A stretch of 64,000 nt of DNA from Nocardia colli (GTDB lineage: Bacteria; Actinomycetota; Actinomycetes; Mycobacteriales; Mycobacteriaceae). A model generated the notes under the pieces. The model worked only from the letters and a program-made list of their open reading frames with translations. It was not told the DNA's origin and searched no databases. The stretch covers positions 744,001 through 808,000 of the forward strand of contig NZ_VXLC01000004.1 in the NCBI RefSeq assembly GCF_008704205.1. Direction: 5' to 3'. Of this stretch, positions 45,037-53,950 are shown one piece after another. How positions within the stretch are numbered: position 1 is the stretch's first letter; the number at the start of each line of letters is the position of its first letter. The position numbers were made by a program, and so were the translations under genes.

Positions 45037-45321
45037 GTGAACGGGTTGAGTAAATTCGAGGTGGACGACGTGTTCAGGGTGAGCTTCCAAAGGCTGCCCA
45101 TCGTTACCGGATTCGTCGATGGGGAGTTCACGGTCGGGCAGGGAGTCGAGCTCGCGAAGGCCGATGGTCGAGTTTACCGTGGCGTGATGACGGGGATGCA
45201 TATTCACACGTCCTCGGTCGCCCCGAATCATTTCTCGATCACATTTTCCGAACCCGTCTCGGATAATGTCGAGCCTGGCGACGTCATCACCACTATCGAT
45301 CCTGACGGTGGGCAGCCCTAG
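45037..45321 (+). CDS. Small beta-barrel protein of unknown function
   Basis: The 94-residue protein reads like the second domain of translation GTPases (FRVSFQRLPIVTGFVDGEFT, then a hydrophobic VEPGDVI end), a small beta barrel, without any GTPase part. No function is known. GTG 45037 has GGAGG three bases upstream, and TTG 45046 has the same signal at 12 bases, so the start is unsure. The flanking 166 bases after it hold nothing recognisable. Confidence 0.6.
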   Translation: MNGLSKFEVDDVFRVSFQRLPIVTGFVDGEFTVGQGVELAKADGRVYRGVMTGMHIHTSSVAPNHFSITFSEPVSDNVEPGDVITTIDPDGGQP

Positions 45322-45488
45322 GGGTTTCAGGCTTTCCAGAGTGGTGTGGGTGAGTCCGCCGGTCAGCTAACAAGTTCTTGTGGTGGGCATCGGTCGACCG
45401 ACGCGCCGAGAACACCGCGGGCGCGACCTCGGACTACTGATGTGTTGTGATTCGACATGACGGTGAGGAGGGCGACTGGAGGCAGTGA

Positions 45489-47243
45489 ATGGTGGAAACA
45501 GGTGGGTTCAGGGGCAAACTGAGTCGCCGCACCCTTCTCGTCTCGGCCTTGGCCGCACCCTGGCTGGTCGCGAGCTGTTCATCGGACAACAAGCCTGCGG
45601 GCGATCTGGCGCACACCGACGTGCTGTTCATCGGCGCGCACCCGGACGATGAATCCAGCAACCTGTCCACCTTCGGCCAGTGGCACGAAAACCGGGGCTG
45701 GACCACCGGCGTCGTCACCATCACGCGCGGCGAGGGCGGCGGCAACGCCGTCGGTTTGGCGGAAGGACCCGAGCTGGGTCTGCTCCGCGAGACCGAGGAG
45801 CGCACCGCCACCGCCCTCGCCGGCATCGAAAACATCTACTACCTCGACAAGCCGGACTTCTGGTACACGCTCTCGGCGCCGCTGACCGCGCGGATCTGGG
45901 ACGAGCGAGACACGTTGGCGAGGCTGGTACGACTGGTCCGCCGGACCACACCGCACACCATCGTGGTGATGGATCCTCGACCGTTCAATCAGCATGGCGG
46001 GCATCAGCTTTCGGCCCGGCTCGGGATCGAAGCGTTCCGAATGGCCGGCGACCCGAACGCCTTCCCCGGGCAGATCGCCGACGAGGCGCTGACGCCGTGG
46101 CATCCCACGAGGCTCTTCGCCCAGAACTACGGCTTCGATGCATTACTGGGTCCAGACGCTCCGGAACAGCCGCATACCGACTCCAGCACCGGGTTGCCGG
46201 TCATGGGTGTCTGGTCCGGCGCACCTTCGCGCGAGCACAACACCACCTGGGCGCAAGTCGAGCGTGACGCGGCTCGCCTATATCTCACACAGGGTTTCGC
46301 CGCGAAGCCCGCACAGGAGCCGACGGACCCGCAGCAGCTCGGTTCCGATTGGTTCACCGTCCTGGCCGACGACGGCCGCTTCGTCGAGGTGCCGGTGCAC
46401 CGCCAAACCGAACTGAAACCGCTGTACGCAGAGTTCGCCGCCTGGGCCGACCGGACCGGGTTGCCTTGGCTGGCAAACCGAGTCCAACCGGACTACCCAC
46501 CGAACCCCGAAACTACGGTCCCCGCCGTTGCCGTCGCGCCGACTCTCAACGGTGTCGAAGGACCGGGGGAGTACCCGGGACCGGAACTGCCACTTGCCAT
46601 TTGGCAGGGTGGCGACACCTGCGCGGCAACCGCGAAACTGTCCAGGCACGACAACGATCTATACGTGCTGGTCACCGTGACCGACGACCGTAAGGGCGCG
46701 GAACTGACCGCCGACGACATCAAAAGGCATTGGCGCACAGACTCGGTCGAGATTGCCATCGATCCCAGTGGAGACTCCGACGACACCTCCACAACTTTCA
46801 AGACCGGCATCCTGCCGTACACGGCAAGCGGGGGTCCGGCCGCCGAGCGCGACGCCGACAACCATCAGGGCGCGACGACACCCGGAATGCAGGTGGCCGC
46901 AGTCGTCTCCGAGCCCTACCGCGGTTACTCGGTGGAGGTGAAAATCCCGCTCGACGAATTGCCCGCACCGGTCGACCCCGCCAAGTTCGCGATGAACATC
47001 CTGGTCTACGACTCCGACACCACCGACAAGACCGGCCAAACCCGCTTGGCCTGGTCACCTTTCGGCAGTCCCCAAGCAGACCCTTACGTATGGGGCACTG
47101 CGACCCTCGCCGACTACCACCCCGCGCCGACACCCGAAATACCGCCCGCCATACCGCAATCCGCCGCCCGCAGCGCCGACTCACCCGCATCACTGGCCCA
47201 GGCCGAGCGCACCCGAGTCCCGATCGCCGGCAATCCCCGCTAG
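45489..47243 (+). CDS. PIG-L deacetylase lipoprotein with a C-terminal DOMON/CBM9-like domain
   Basis: The 584-residue protein has an N-terminal signal with twin arginines (LSRRTLLVSALAAPWL) and a lipobox ending at C30, so it is probably a Tat-exported lipoprotein. The PIG-L zinc motif AHPDDE is at residues 50-55, and a second site is QHGGHQLSA. PIG-L enzymes remove acetyl from N-acetylglucosaminyl compounds. Residues about 355-545 form a separate beta domain (LYVLVTVTDD, WRTDSVEIAIDPSG, YRGYSVEVKIPLDEL) like CBM9 sugar-binding modules. The substrate is probably an outer-envelope glycan. Confidence 0.85.
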   Translation: MVETGGFRGKLSRRTLLVSALAAPWLVASCSSDNKPAGDLAHTDVLFIGAHPDDESSNLSTFGQWHENRGWTTGVVTITRGEGGGNAVGLAEGPELGLLRETEERTATALAGIENIYYLDKPDFWYTLSAPLTARIWDERDTLARLVRLVRRTTPHTIVVMDPRPFNQHGGHQLSARLGIEAFRMAGDPNAFPGQIADEALTPWHPTRLFAQNYGFDALLGPDAPEQPHTDSSTGLPVMGVWSGAPSREHNTTWAQVERDAARLYLTQGFAAKPAQEPTDPQQLGSDWFTVLADDGRFVEVPVHRQTELKPLYAEFAAWADRTGLPWLANRVQPDYPPNPETTVPAVAVAPTLNGVEGPGEYPGPELPLAIWQGGDTCAATAKLSRHDNDLYVLVTVTDDRKGAELTADDIKRHWRTDSVEIAIDPSGDSDDTSTTFKTGILPYTASGGPAAERDADNHQGATTPGMQVAAVVSEPYRGYSVEVKIPLDELPAPVDPAKFAMNILVYDSDTTDKTGQTRLAWSPFGSPQADPYVWGTATLADYHPAPTPEIPPAIPQSAARSADSPASLAQAERTRVPIAGNPR

Positions 47244-47318
47244 CCCGGCCCTCCTCCTGCCCGCCCGGTACGGTGAAAACACCGGCTAGTGAGGGGCTTT
47301 GGTCCCGTGGAGGACGTA

Positions 47319-48098
47319 ATGACCGAGCAGCGATCCCGTGCTTTCGACATCGGCACGATGCCCCGCGGCGGCCCGAACGCCTCCTGGCTCGACCGGCGCA
47401 TGCAGACCGACGTACTCGAATACATCGACCGCTACGACGTATCCGACGAGATCAAACAGGTAGTGATCAGCGAACTCGACCGCCAGGACTGGCACGAGAG
47501 CAACGCCCGCACCGCACTGTCTCTGGTCGCCGACATCGACAATCCCCGCATCCTCGAACTCGGTGCAGGCCACGGAAAACTGTCGGCCAAGATCCTCGAA
47601 CTACACCCCACCGCCACGGTAACCGTCACCGACCTGGACCCCACCTCGGTCGCCAAGATCGCCGCCGGCCCCCTCGGCACACACCCACGCGCCCACACTC
47701 AAGTCGTGGACGCCACCGCCATCGATGCCGCCGAAAACAGTTACGACCTAGTGGTATTCGCGATGTCCTTCCACCACCTACCACCCGCCCTCGCCTCCCG
47801 CGCCATCGCCGAAGCCACCCGCATCAGCGCCAAATTCCTGGTAATAGACCTCGCCCGCCTACCAACCCCGGCCCTCCCACTGATCCCGCTGCTCGGACTC
47901 CTCATCGCAGCACCAGGCGCACTCCGCCAGGGCCCACTCACCATCCTGCCTTTCCTGCACGACGCCATAATCAGCATGCTCCGCGCCTACCGCCCTCAAG
48001 CCCTGACCGCCCTCGCCCAAGCCGCCGACCCCGCAATACAGGTCGAATTCCTCCCCGCGCAGCCACCTCTCACCTGCGCCGTCTTTTCACGGACATGA
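47319..48098 (+). CDS. Class I SAM-dependent methyltransferase
   Basis: The 259-residue protein has the SAM motif RILELGAGHGKLS, the acidic strand end VTDLDPTS, and YDLVVFAMSFHHLPP. A hydrophobic stretch (ALPLIPLLGLLIAAPGAL) near residue 200 suggests contact with a lipid or membrane. The methylated compound is unknown. The ATG at 47319 has GGAGG upstream. It follows the PIG-L lipoprotein gene in the same direction. Confidence 0.88.
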   Translation: MTEQRSRAFDIGTMPRGGPNASWLDRRMQTDVLEYIDRYDVSDEIKQVVISELDRQDWHESNARTALSLVADIDNPRILELGAGHGKLSAKILELHPTATVTVTDLDPTSVAKIAAGPLGTHPRAHTQVVDATAIDAAENSYDLVVFAMSFHHLPPALASRAIAEATRISAKFLVIDLARLPTPALPLIPLLGLLIAAPGALRQGPLTILPFLHDAIISMLRAYRPQALTALAQAADPAIQVEFLPAQPPLTCAVFSRT

Positions 48099-48103
48099 TC
48101 AGG

Positions 48104-49753
48104 TCAGAGGCGCGTGCCCTTGGCCAGGTTGCATCTGCGGCAAAGGATCTGAAGATTGCCAACACTGGTCGCCCCACCTCGGCTCAGTGGGATAACGTGA
48201 TCGAACTCCAGGTAGTGAGTGTCGCCGCATTGCTGGCATCGACCGCCATCTCGTTGCCACACTTCGGATTTCACATCGGGTGGTATCGATCGGGAATCTC
48301 GTTGCCCGGGAGCAAGTACCAGCCGCTTCGCGACCCGTAGTGCTCCTTCGAGAACGGCGGCAACGTATTCGGGGTCGGGAACGCTGTACGTTCCACCACC
48401 GCGAGCAGTAGTCGCGGAGACAATGACGTTGCCGTACTCGCTGGCAATCGAGACGATTTTTGACCACGCCAATTCGGTACCGGCGCCTGCACCGACGAAT
48501 CGCAACTTCTTGCTGCTACCGATCAACCTGCCGTTGTTGTGCCTTGGTCCATTTGCCAAGTACTTGATTTGGGCTGCGTTGACGTCGATGTACAGCGTCT
48601 CGTCAGCTTCCAGATGCAGGCCCGGTCGTCGGATGCGGGGCAGTTCGCCGGCGCGCACCTGGGTGAGTGATCGACCGCGGAGCATGCGCTGTCGAAGTTC
48701 GTCCACCCGTCGTTGGGCAGCGCCCAGGTTTACCGCCGCTTGCAGATCGGTCACCGCCCGCTCGAAATCGTCGAGTTCATGCGCCTCGATTTCGTCGTCG
48801 GCGAAGGCGAAGGTGACCACTCGCTCCAGATACGCGATCGCGATCGGGCGCAGCGCTTCCCGACCATTGGTTTCATGTATTCGCTGGAAGCGCAGGGCGA
48901 TCCACAGCTCGTCCCAGGCGGTGCCGTGCGGACCTGTGGTGGTCAGCACCTGCCAAGCCTGGGACCGCCATGTTTCCATGAATCTGTTGACCTCTGACTC
49001 ACACGGTCGACAGGGTGGCGGGCTCCCGAAGCGCGAAACTCGTTTCGCCCGGCCGCAACGCTCGCAGACTGCGGGATCTGACGGAAACAATTGTGTGGTG
49101 TCCTCGGTCCAAGTCGTACCGTTCCACCAATGCACACGAAATGAATCACTCGGGTCTGGATACCATCCGGGTTCCAACTGTTGCTGAGGTGGCGCGTTGC
49201 CAACCAGCGGAACGGGTGATCCCGCCGGTGGCAGGGTGGCGGGCGAATCGTCGACTTCGACGCCGAACTCCTCGGCAAGCCCGCGTAGCCCGCTTGTCCA
49301 GCCTTGGCCGACCGCGCGGAATTTCCACATTCCGCCTCTGCGGTAGAGCTCGCCGAACACCATCGCTGTGACGGCGTCCGACTGATCGACATCGAACGAG
49401 ATCAGTGTGCCGTTTCCGTTCTGAACGCTCAACGTGAGATCGGGGATGTCCCGGAACGAACCTCCGTCGACCGATCCCGAAATGACGATCCGGGAAACAC
49501 CAGCTTCGACTGAGGTCAGTGAGATCGAGAGCGCTGCCCGGCCAGCCATGGACTCGACCATCGAGACCGAACCTGATGGGTGACGTGGCGCGTTGAAGAA
49601 GACGAAGTCGTCGTTGGTCCGGATCTTTCCGGTTTCTGCCAAGAGCAGCGCTTGCGGATCGACCTCATGCCGCGATCCCCAGGTGAGTGTCACTGTGACT
49701 GTCTGCGCGGTGACTGCAGTGTTCCCACCTCTTGCGAGTTTCACTTGGCGCAT
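48104..49753 (-). CDS. TerD-DUF2510-TerB-like-HNH multidomain protein
   Basis: The 549-residue protein joins several domains. A TerD-like beta domain spans about 1-165. A DUF2510 motif (GWYPDPSDS, then WWNGTTWTEDT) lies at 196-219. A four-cysteine knuckle follows (CERC and CRPC, 230-251). A helical TerB-like part (VTFAFADDEIEAHELDDF) is at about 255-360. A small PH-like beta domain (GRLIGSSKKLRF, LAWSKIVSI) is at about 385-470. A full HNH nuclease lies at 495-549 (CQQC, EFDHVIPLSRGG, LCRRCN). TerD proteins act in tellurite and phage stress; the nuclease would cut DNA. The ATG at 49753 fits the TerD start. Confidence 0.85.
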   Translation of the reverse strand: MRQVKLARGGNTAVTAQTVTVTLTWGSRHEVDPQALLLAETGKIRTNDDFVFFNAPRHPSGSVSMVESMAGRAALSISLTSVEAGVSRIVISGSVDGGSFRDIPDLTLSVQNGNGTLISFDVDQSDAVTAMVFGELYRRGGMWKFRAVGQGWTSGLRGLAEEFGVEVDDSPATLPPAGSPVPLVGNAPPQQQLEPGWYPDPSDSFRVHWWNGTTWTEDTTQLFPSDPAVCERCGRAKRVSRFGSPPPCRPCESEVNRFMETWRSQAWQVLTTTGPHGTAWDELWIALRFQRIHETNGREALRPIAIAYLERVVTFAFADDEIEAHELDDFERAVTDLQAAVNLGAAQRRVDELRQRMLRGRSLTQVRAGELPRIRRPGLHLEADETLYIDVNAAQIKYLANGPRHNNGRLIGSSKKLRFVGAGAGTELAWSKIVSIASEYGNVIVSATTARGGGTYSVPDPEYVAAVLEGALRVAKRLVLAPGQRDSRSIPPDVKSEVWQRDGGRCQQCGDTHYLEFDHVIPLSRGGATSVGNLQILCRRCNLAKGTRL

Positions 49754-49877
49754 ACCGTTTCCATGACGAGATTCCGCTACACGCATGGTTGCTGGTGGTG
49801 CATATGTGTCCTCAATTGCGGCGCAGGCTGATTCGGTTTTCCTGATCGAGCAGCCGCTGCCACTGTGTGGTTGGGAA

Positions 49878-50528
49878 TCAGGTGTTGATATGGAGCAGGT
49901 AGGCGCGTGGCGGGTTGCCGGTGGGCGATGTGTAGGCACGCTCGATCCAGTCGTTTGCTTTGTCGCTCCAGGTCCAGCCGGCGTCGAGGCGGGGGAGGGA
50001 ATGACCTGACACCAGTGGGTACTTTCCGGAGAAGCCGGTGACGACCATGAGGTGATCGATGTAGCCGTCGGCGCCGTTGTCCCAGTCGTAGCCGATCACG
50101 TCACCGATTTGGGCGTCGGGGACGTCGTTCTGCCGCCAGTTCAGTTCGCGGATCGACGCGTATTTCTTGTTGATCAAATGGTTCTTCAAGCTGTCGGCAT
50201 GCGCCGCGGTCTTGGTCGGCCCCTGGTCCGTCCACTTGGACGCCCATTTCGTCGGATCTGGACTGGAACTCGTCCAGTCCGCGTCTTGTGGCAGGCCGCC
50301 GACCCACAGCACCTTGGACACGTACCAGGTGCAGTTGTTGTCGAACTTGATCGGGTCGGGATCGTCGTACACTCGTCCCCGAGCCCAGGTCACCGCCTTC
50401 GTCCGGTCATAGCCCACCTTGGCTCCGGCCGAGCCGGGGGCTACGCCGAACACGCTGGCGGCGAGCGCGAGTGCGCCCGACCCGGCAAAAAGTGTTCGAC
50501 GGTTGACGCGTGCGCGCGCAGTACTCAT
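49878..50528 (-). CDS. Tat-exported amidase-like protein (Amidase_6)
   Basis: The 216-residue protein has a Tat signal (VNRRTLFAGSGALALAASVF) and a mature domain like Amidase_6, a papain-like fold. The probable catalytic cysteine is in NNCTWYVSKVL and the histidine in DHLMVVTGF. Such enzymes are often peptidoglycan or cell-wall amidases. The ATG at 50528 has GAGAGAGG about 12 bases upstream. It ends 125 bases before the TerD-HNH gene on the same strand. Confidence 0.82.
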   Translation of the reverse strand: MSTARARVNRRTLFAGSGALALAASVFGVAPGSAGAKVGYDRTKAVTWARGRVYDDPDPIKFDNNCTWYVSKVLWVGGLPQDADWTSSSPDPTKWASKWTDQGPTKTAAHADSLKNHLINKKYASIRELNWRQNDVPDAQIGDVIGYDWDNGADGYIDHLMVVTGFSGKYPLVSGHSLPRLDAGWTWSDKANDWIERAYTSPTGNPPRAYLLHINT

Positions 50529-51111
50529 CGGCACGAACCTCTCTCGCGACGACGCCGAACGCCGCCCTGATGACACAGGCACGTTCCATCACCGCAGTTA
50601 CGCGCCCGTTGGTGGCGGCAACGCCCGCCATCGAACCTGACCGTACGCAGCGCACCGCTATCGCGTCTGTACGCCGATCGGCCGACATGCTCGACCGAGT
50701 ATGAGAGATGACTTCTAGGCGGAAAAGGTGGTCGCGGTATTGGTGACCGCTGTTGTTCTGGTGGTCTCGGTCATCTTCGGTTATTACTGGTGGTTGTTCG
50801 GCAAGCCTGATTGGTATTGGCACGGCCGTCTACGATCGCGTTGTCCGGCAAGCGATTCGAGCTGAAAGGGCCGATTCCGAAGTCGCGGGAGGTGCGGTGT
50901 CTGGGGAAGAAATCGCTTCCGCTGACCGGTCTCGAGTACTGCCGGGTGGATCCTCCGGAGGCGTCGATGGCGGCGCTGTTCTGGTACCACGGGGAGGTCA
51001 CACCCTCAATATTCAAGACCCGCTGTAGTTCCGGTATGCTGCGGCGAGATCCGGGCTGGGACGTAAGGTCGAGGCGACCGCATACTCCGAGCCTTGAAGA
51101 GGGTGGCGCCG
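50529..51111. other. Long gap without a clear gene
   Basis: Several short frames overlap here on both strands, none with a convincing match. A plus-strand frame at about 50811-51050 has high third-position GC and includes KRFELKGPIPKSREV, but no start, ribosome binding site or family. It may be the decayed end of the small membrane frame that starts at 50728, after a shift of frame. Confidence 0.4.
50728..50865 (+). CDS. Possible small membrane peptide or gene remnant
   Basis: A 45-residue frame from GTG 50728 has a single helix (VVAVLVTAVVLVVSVIFGYY) followed by WWLFGKPDWYWHG. There is no good ribosome binding site. The next frame continues to look coding for about 70 codons, so this may be a frameshifted remnant of a longer gene. 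Confidence 0.25.
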   Translation: MVAVLVTAVVLVVSVIFGYYWWLFGKPDWYWHGRLRSRCPASDSS

Positions 51112-51771
51112 ATGGTGGCTGATGAGGTTGTTGCGAAGTTCGACTCCGTTGATACGACTGCTATCTGTGATGCGGATAAGTCGATTCGGGTGTTGGACAG
51201 TGGGATTCGGGCGCGGTCGGCAGGAGTGCGGATTGTGGGGACCGCGTTCACTGTGCAGTGCAGGGGTGACTTTTTCGGGGTGCTGCGGGCGATCGAGGCC
51301 GCGTCGCCGGGGGAGGTGATCGTTGTGGACGGGGGTGGGCGTGAGATCGCTTTTGCTGGTGAGCTTTTCGCGCGGGGGGCGCTGGTGCGGCGGCTCGGGG
51401 GGATCATCATCGATGGGGGATATCGGGATATTTCGTATGTTCGGGGGTGTGAGCTGCCGATCTACAGCCGGTTTGTGACGCCGATGGCGGGGACTACTGC
51501 TCAGCTCGGTGAGCTGCAGATTCCGGTGACCTGTGGTGGTGTTCCGGTGTCTCCCGGCGACGTGATCCTTGCCGACGAGGAGGGGATCATCGTGGTCGAG
51601 CCCGAGCGGGTCGAGGCGCTGCTCGACGCGGCTGCGGCTACCAAGGAAGCCGAAGCCAGGGTGGTGGCGAAATTGGATGCGGGCGCGACGTTGAGTGATG
51701 CGGTGAACGTTGCCGCGCATACCGAGGCTCTGCAACGCGGCGAACGTTCGTCGCTTCAGTTCTTGGCCTAG
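51112..51771 (+). CDS. RraA-like protein (HMG/CHA aldolase family)
   Basis: The 219-residue protein belongs to the RraA family, whose members are either class II aldolases for 4-hydroxy-4-methyl-2-oxoglutarate or inhibitors of RNase E. The segments TTAICDADKS, GGIIIDGGYRDI and GDVILADEEGIIVV are typical. GGYRDI contains the metal-contact Arg-Asp pair of the aldolases. ATG 51112 is chosen; a TTG at 51094 is the alternative. Its stop overlaps that of the convergent decarboxylase by four bases. Confidence 0.85.
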   Translation: MVADEVVAKFDSVDTTAICDADKSIRVLDSGIRARSAGVRIVGTAFTVQCRGDFFGVLRAIEAASPGEVIVVDGGGREIAFAGELFARGALVRRLGGIIIDGGYRDISYVRGCELPIYSRFVTPMAGTTAQLGELQIPVTCGGVPVSPGDVILADEEGIIVVEPERVEALLDAAAATKEAEARVVAKLDAGATLSDAVNVAAHTEALQRGERSSLQFLA

Positions 51772-53192
51772 AGCTGAGGTCCGATCTCCCGGATGACCTG
51801 GACGAGCAGGTCCGCCTCGGGTTCGGTGATGCGCCAATTCACGAAGGTGGGGCGTAGCGCCGTCACGCCTCGGTAAGTGGTGGTGCCGACGTAGACGCGG
51901 CCGTCTTCGAGGATGGCCGCGCCTAGGCGGGCGTTGAGGGCGTCCAGGTCGGGTTCCGGTACGCCGGGCGGGCGGTAGCGGAAACAGGTGACGCACAACT
52001 GGACTGGGGCGAGCAGTTCGAAGTCTGGTGCGCCGTCGACGATTCGGCCGAGGTGGGCGGCTACGTCGAGATGGCGTTCCACCATTTCCCGGTGGCCCGC
52101 ACGGCCGTACGCGCGCAACGTCGCCCAGATGGGGAATGCCCGTGCGCGGCGGGAGGATTCGGGGCCGTGCATGTTGTAGCTGATCTGCTCGTCATCGAGG
52201 GTGGGCAGGTAGGCGGCGCCCCAGCCGCCGAAGGTCTTGCCGAGGATCGAGCTGTCCTTGACGAACGAAAACCCGCTCTCCTGTGGCACATTCAGCCATT
52301 TGTGCCCGTCGGCGGTGATCGAGTCGGCGCGTTCGACACCGCGGGCTAGGTGCGCCGTGCGCGGAGAGATCGCCGCGAACAATCCGAACGCGCCGTCGAC
52401 GTGTAGCCAGGCGCGGTACTGCTCGGCCAGATCAGCCAGCTCGTCGATAGGGTCGGAGTCGCCGGCGTTCACCTCGCCGAGGTTGCCGACGATCACCGCG
52501 GGCGCGCCGTCGAGCTCGATCAGCGCCCGCTCCAGCGCGGCCGGATCGATCCGCCCGGCATCGTCACGGACGAAGGTGCGCAAGGTATCTCGTCCGCAAC
52601 CGAGAAGCTGCAACGCCTTGCGCGTGCTGGCGTGCACGTATCCGCTGGTCAGGACCGGCATTTGCGGCAGCCCGACCAGACCGTCGGCGACCACGTCGAC
52701 TCCGTGCCGATCAGCCCACCAATAGCGTGCTGCCGCCAACCCGGTCAGGTTCGCGAAAGTGGCACTGGGCGTGAGCACTCCGCCGAAGTCCTGCGGCAGG
52801 CCGAACAGATCCTTCAACCACCCGAGCACGACGGTCTCGAGGCGCGACGCGAGCGGCGACGTCACCCACAGCCCCGCGTTCTGGTCCAGCAGTGCGGTCG
52901 CCCAATCCCCGGCCATCGCCGCGGGTGTCGCCCCGCCGACCACGAGATGGAAGAAGCGCGGGCCGGAAGAGTGCACTGACGCCTGGGTCCCGACCGCGAG
53001 CAACTCCTCGATCGCCGCCAATGCGCCCGCGCCCTGTTCCGGCAGCGGGCCGCCGAGCTCGTCGATGAGCGGGTCGGCAGTGGCGTCGCGCACCAGGCGC
53101 TCGGGCAGGCTGTCCAGGTACGGCCCCGCCGCCTGGTTCACCAATGCCAGCGCCTGCGCCGCGAGGTCCTGTTCGTTCAGCGGATCACCCAT
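51768..53192 (-). CDS. PLP-dependent group II decarboxylase
   Basis: The 474-residue protein has the fold of aromatic-amino-acid or glutamate decarboxylases. The cofactor lysine is in ADGHKWLNVPQESG, with HVDGAFGLFAA as the aspartate motif. The substrate is an amino acid, but it cannot be told which; 2,4-diaminobutyrate and aromatic amino acids are options. The ATG at 53192 is used. A divergent MarR regulator lies 200 bases upstream. Confidence 0.9.
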   Translation of the reverse strand: MGDPLNEQDLAAQALALVNQAAGPYLDSLPERLVRDATADPLIDELGGPLPEQGAGALAAIEELLAVGTQASVHSSGPRFFHLVVGGATPAAMAGDWATALLDQNAGLWVTSPLASRLETVVLGWLKDLFGLPQDFGGVLTPSATFANLTGLAAARYWWADRHGVDVVADGLVGLPQMPVLTSGYVHASTRKALQLLGCGRDTLRTFVRDDAGRIDPAALERALIELDGAPAVIVGNLGEVNAGDSDPIDELADLAEQYRAWLHVDGAFGLFAAISPRTAHLARGVERADSITADGHKWLNVPQESGFSFVKDSSILGKTFGGWGAAYLPTLDDEQISYNMHGPESSRRARAFPIWATLRAYGRAGHREMVERHLDVAAHLGRIVDGAPDFELLAPVQLCVTCFRYRPPGVPEPDLDALNARLGAAILEDGRVYVGTTTYRGVTALRPTFVNWRITEPEADLLVQVIREIGPQL

Positions 53193-53351
53193 GCCTCACC
53201 GAACCGCGCCCCGGCCCTCTTTGTAAATAGCCAGTCGGCCAAGGTGATTGGTCACGGCCGGTCCGCGGCACGCCGAAGCGGCAAACGATCTGGAGACCGC
53301 TGCCGAACGACGCGCCCGCCGAAATCACCCTGTCGAAATTTGAGTGTCAAA

Positions 53352-53360
53352 GTAACTTCA
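53352..53360. promoter_or_regulatory. GTAACTTCA motif upstream of the MarR gene, repeated inverted before terD
   Basis: GTAACTTCA at 53352-53360 recurs as its reverse complement TGAAGTTAC at 53919-53927, upstream of the TerD gene. A second CTTCAAGT-like element (ACTTCAAGT at 53368-53376) is next to the first. This may be the MarR binding site in both promoters. Confidence 0.4.
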
Positions 53361-53395
53361 TAGGAGACTTCAAGTAGCTGGCTACACTGTCGTGC

Positions 53396-53830
53396 GTGAC
53401 AGCGGACCTGCCTGAAGCGGACCTGGGTTATCGCCTGCTCGCCGAGCTTCGCACGGTATCCGACCAGCTAGATGCCGCGCTGGTGAGCGTCCTGCGTGAA
53501 CTGGATCTCACCGTGCCCTCCGCGAACGTCCTCTGGCATCTCAATCCGGCGGCCCCGCTGCCATCGATGTCCGAGCTGGCCCGCCGCACCTGCAGCGACC
53601 CGTCGACGGTCACCTTCATCATCGACAAGCTGGAGAAACGCGGCACGGTCGAGCGACTACCCGGGCCGGACGACAAGCGGGTGAAAGTGGTTGCCCTCAC
53701 CGCCGCCGGGGCGGCCCAACGCGAGCAGCTGGTCGACGCGATGACCCAGCATCTGCCACTGCGCCGGCTCTCCGCCAGGGAGCAGCGGCAGCTGCACCGG
53801 CTGCTGGCTAAGGCCACCTCCATCGCCTGA
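53396..53830 (+). CDS. MarR family transcriptional regulator
   Basis: The 144-residue protein has the MarR winged helix with SMSELARRTCSDPSTVTFII as HTH and GPDDKRVKVVALTAAG as wing. GTG 53396 has no ribosome binding site; TACACT (53383-53388) lies seven bases before, so the mRNA is probably leaderless. It is divergent from the PLP decarboxylase and just upstream of a TerD gene; either may be its target. Confidence 0.88.
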   Translation: MTADLPEADLGYRLLAELRTVSDQLDAALVSVLRELDLTVPSANVLWHLNPAAPLPSMSELARRTCSDPSTVTFIIDKLEKRGTVERLPGPDDKRVKVVALTAAGAAQREQLVDAMTQHLPLRRLSAREQRQLHRLLAKATSIA

Positions 53831-53950
53831 TCGGCGACGAGAGCTATTCGCTATCAATAGATTTCACTGCCACTCTGCTGTCATCGTCGATGTCCCGAAT
53901 GAGAATCTTTCTGGCGCTTGAAGTTACGAAACCCCCGCTAATCTGAACCC

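Noticed and set aside
46730..48340. Long plus-strand frame across the PIG-L and methyltransferase genes
   Set aside because: It is in the wrong frame over two genes with clear motifs, and its composition is Arg/Pro-rich without a domain.
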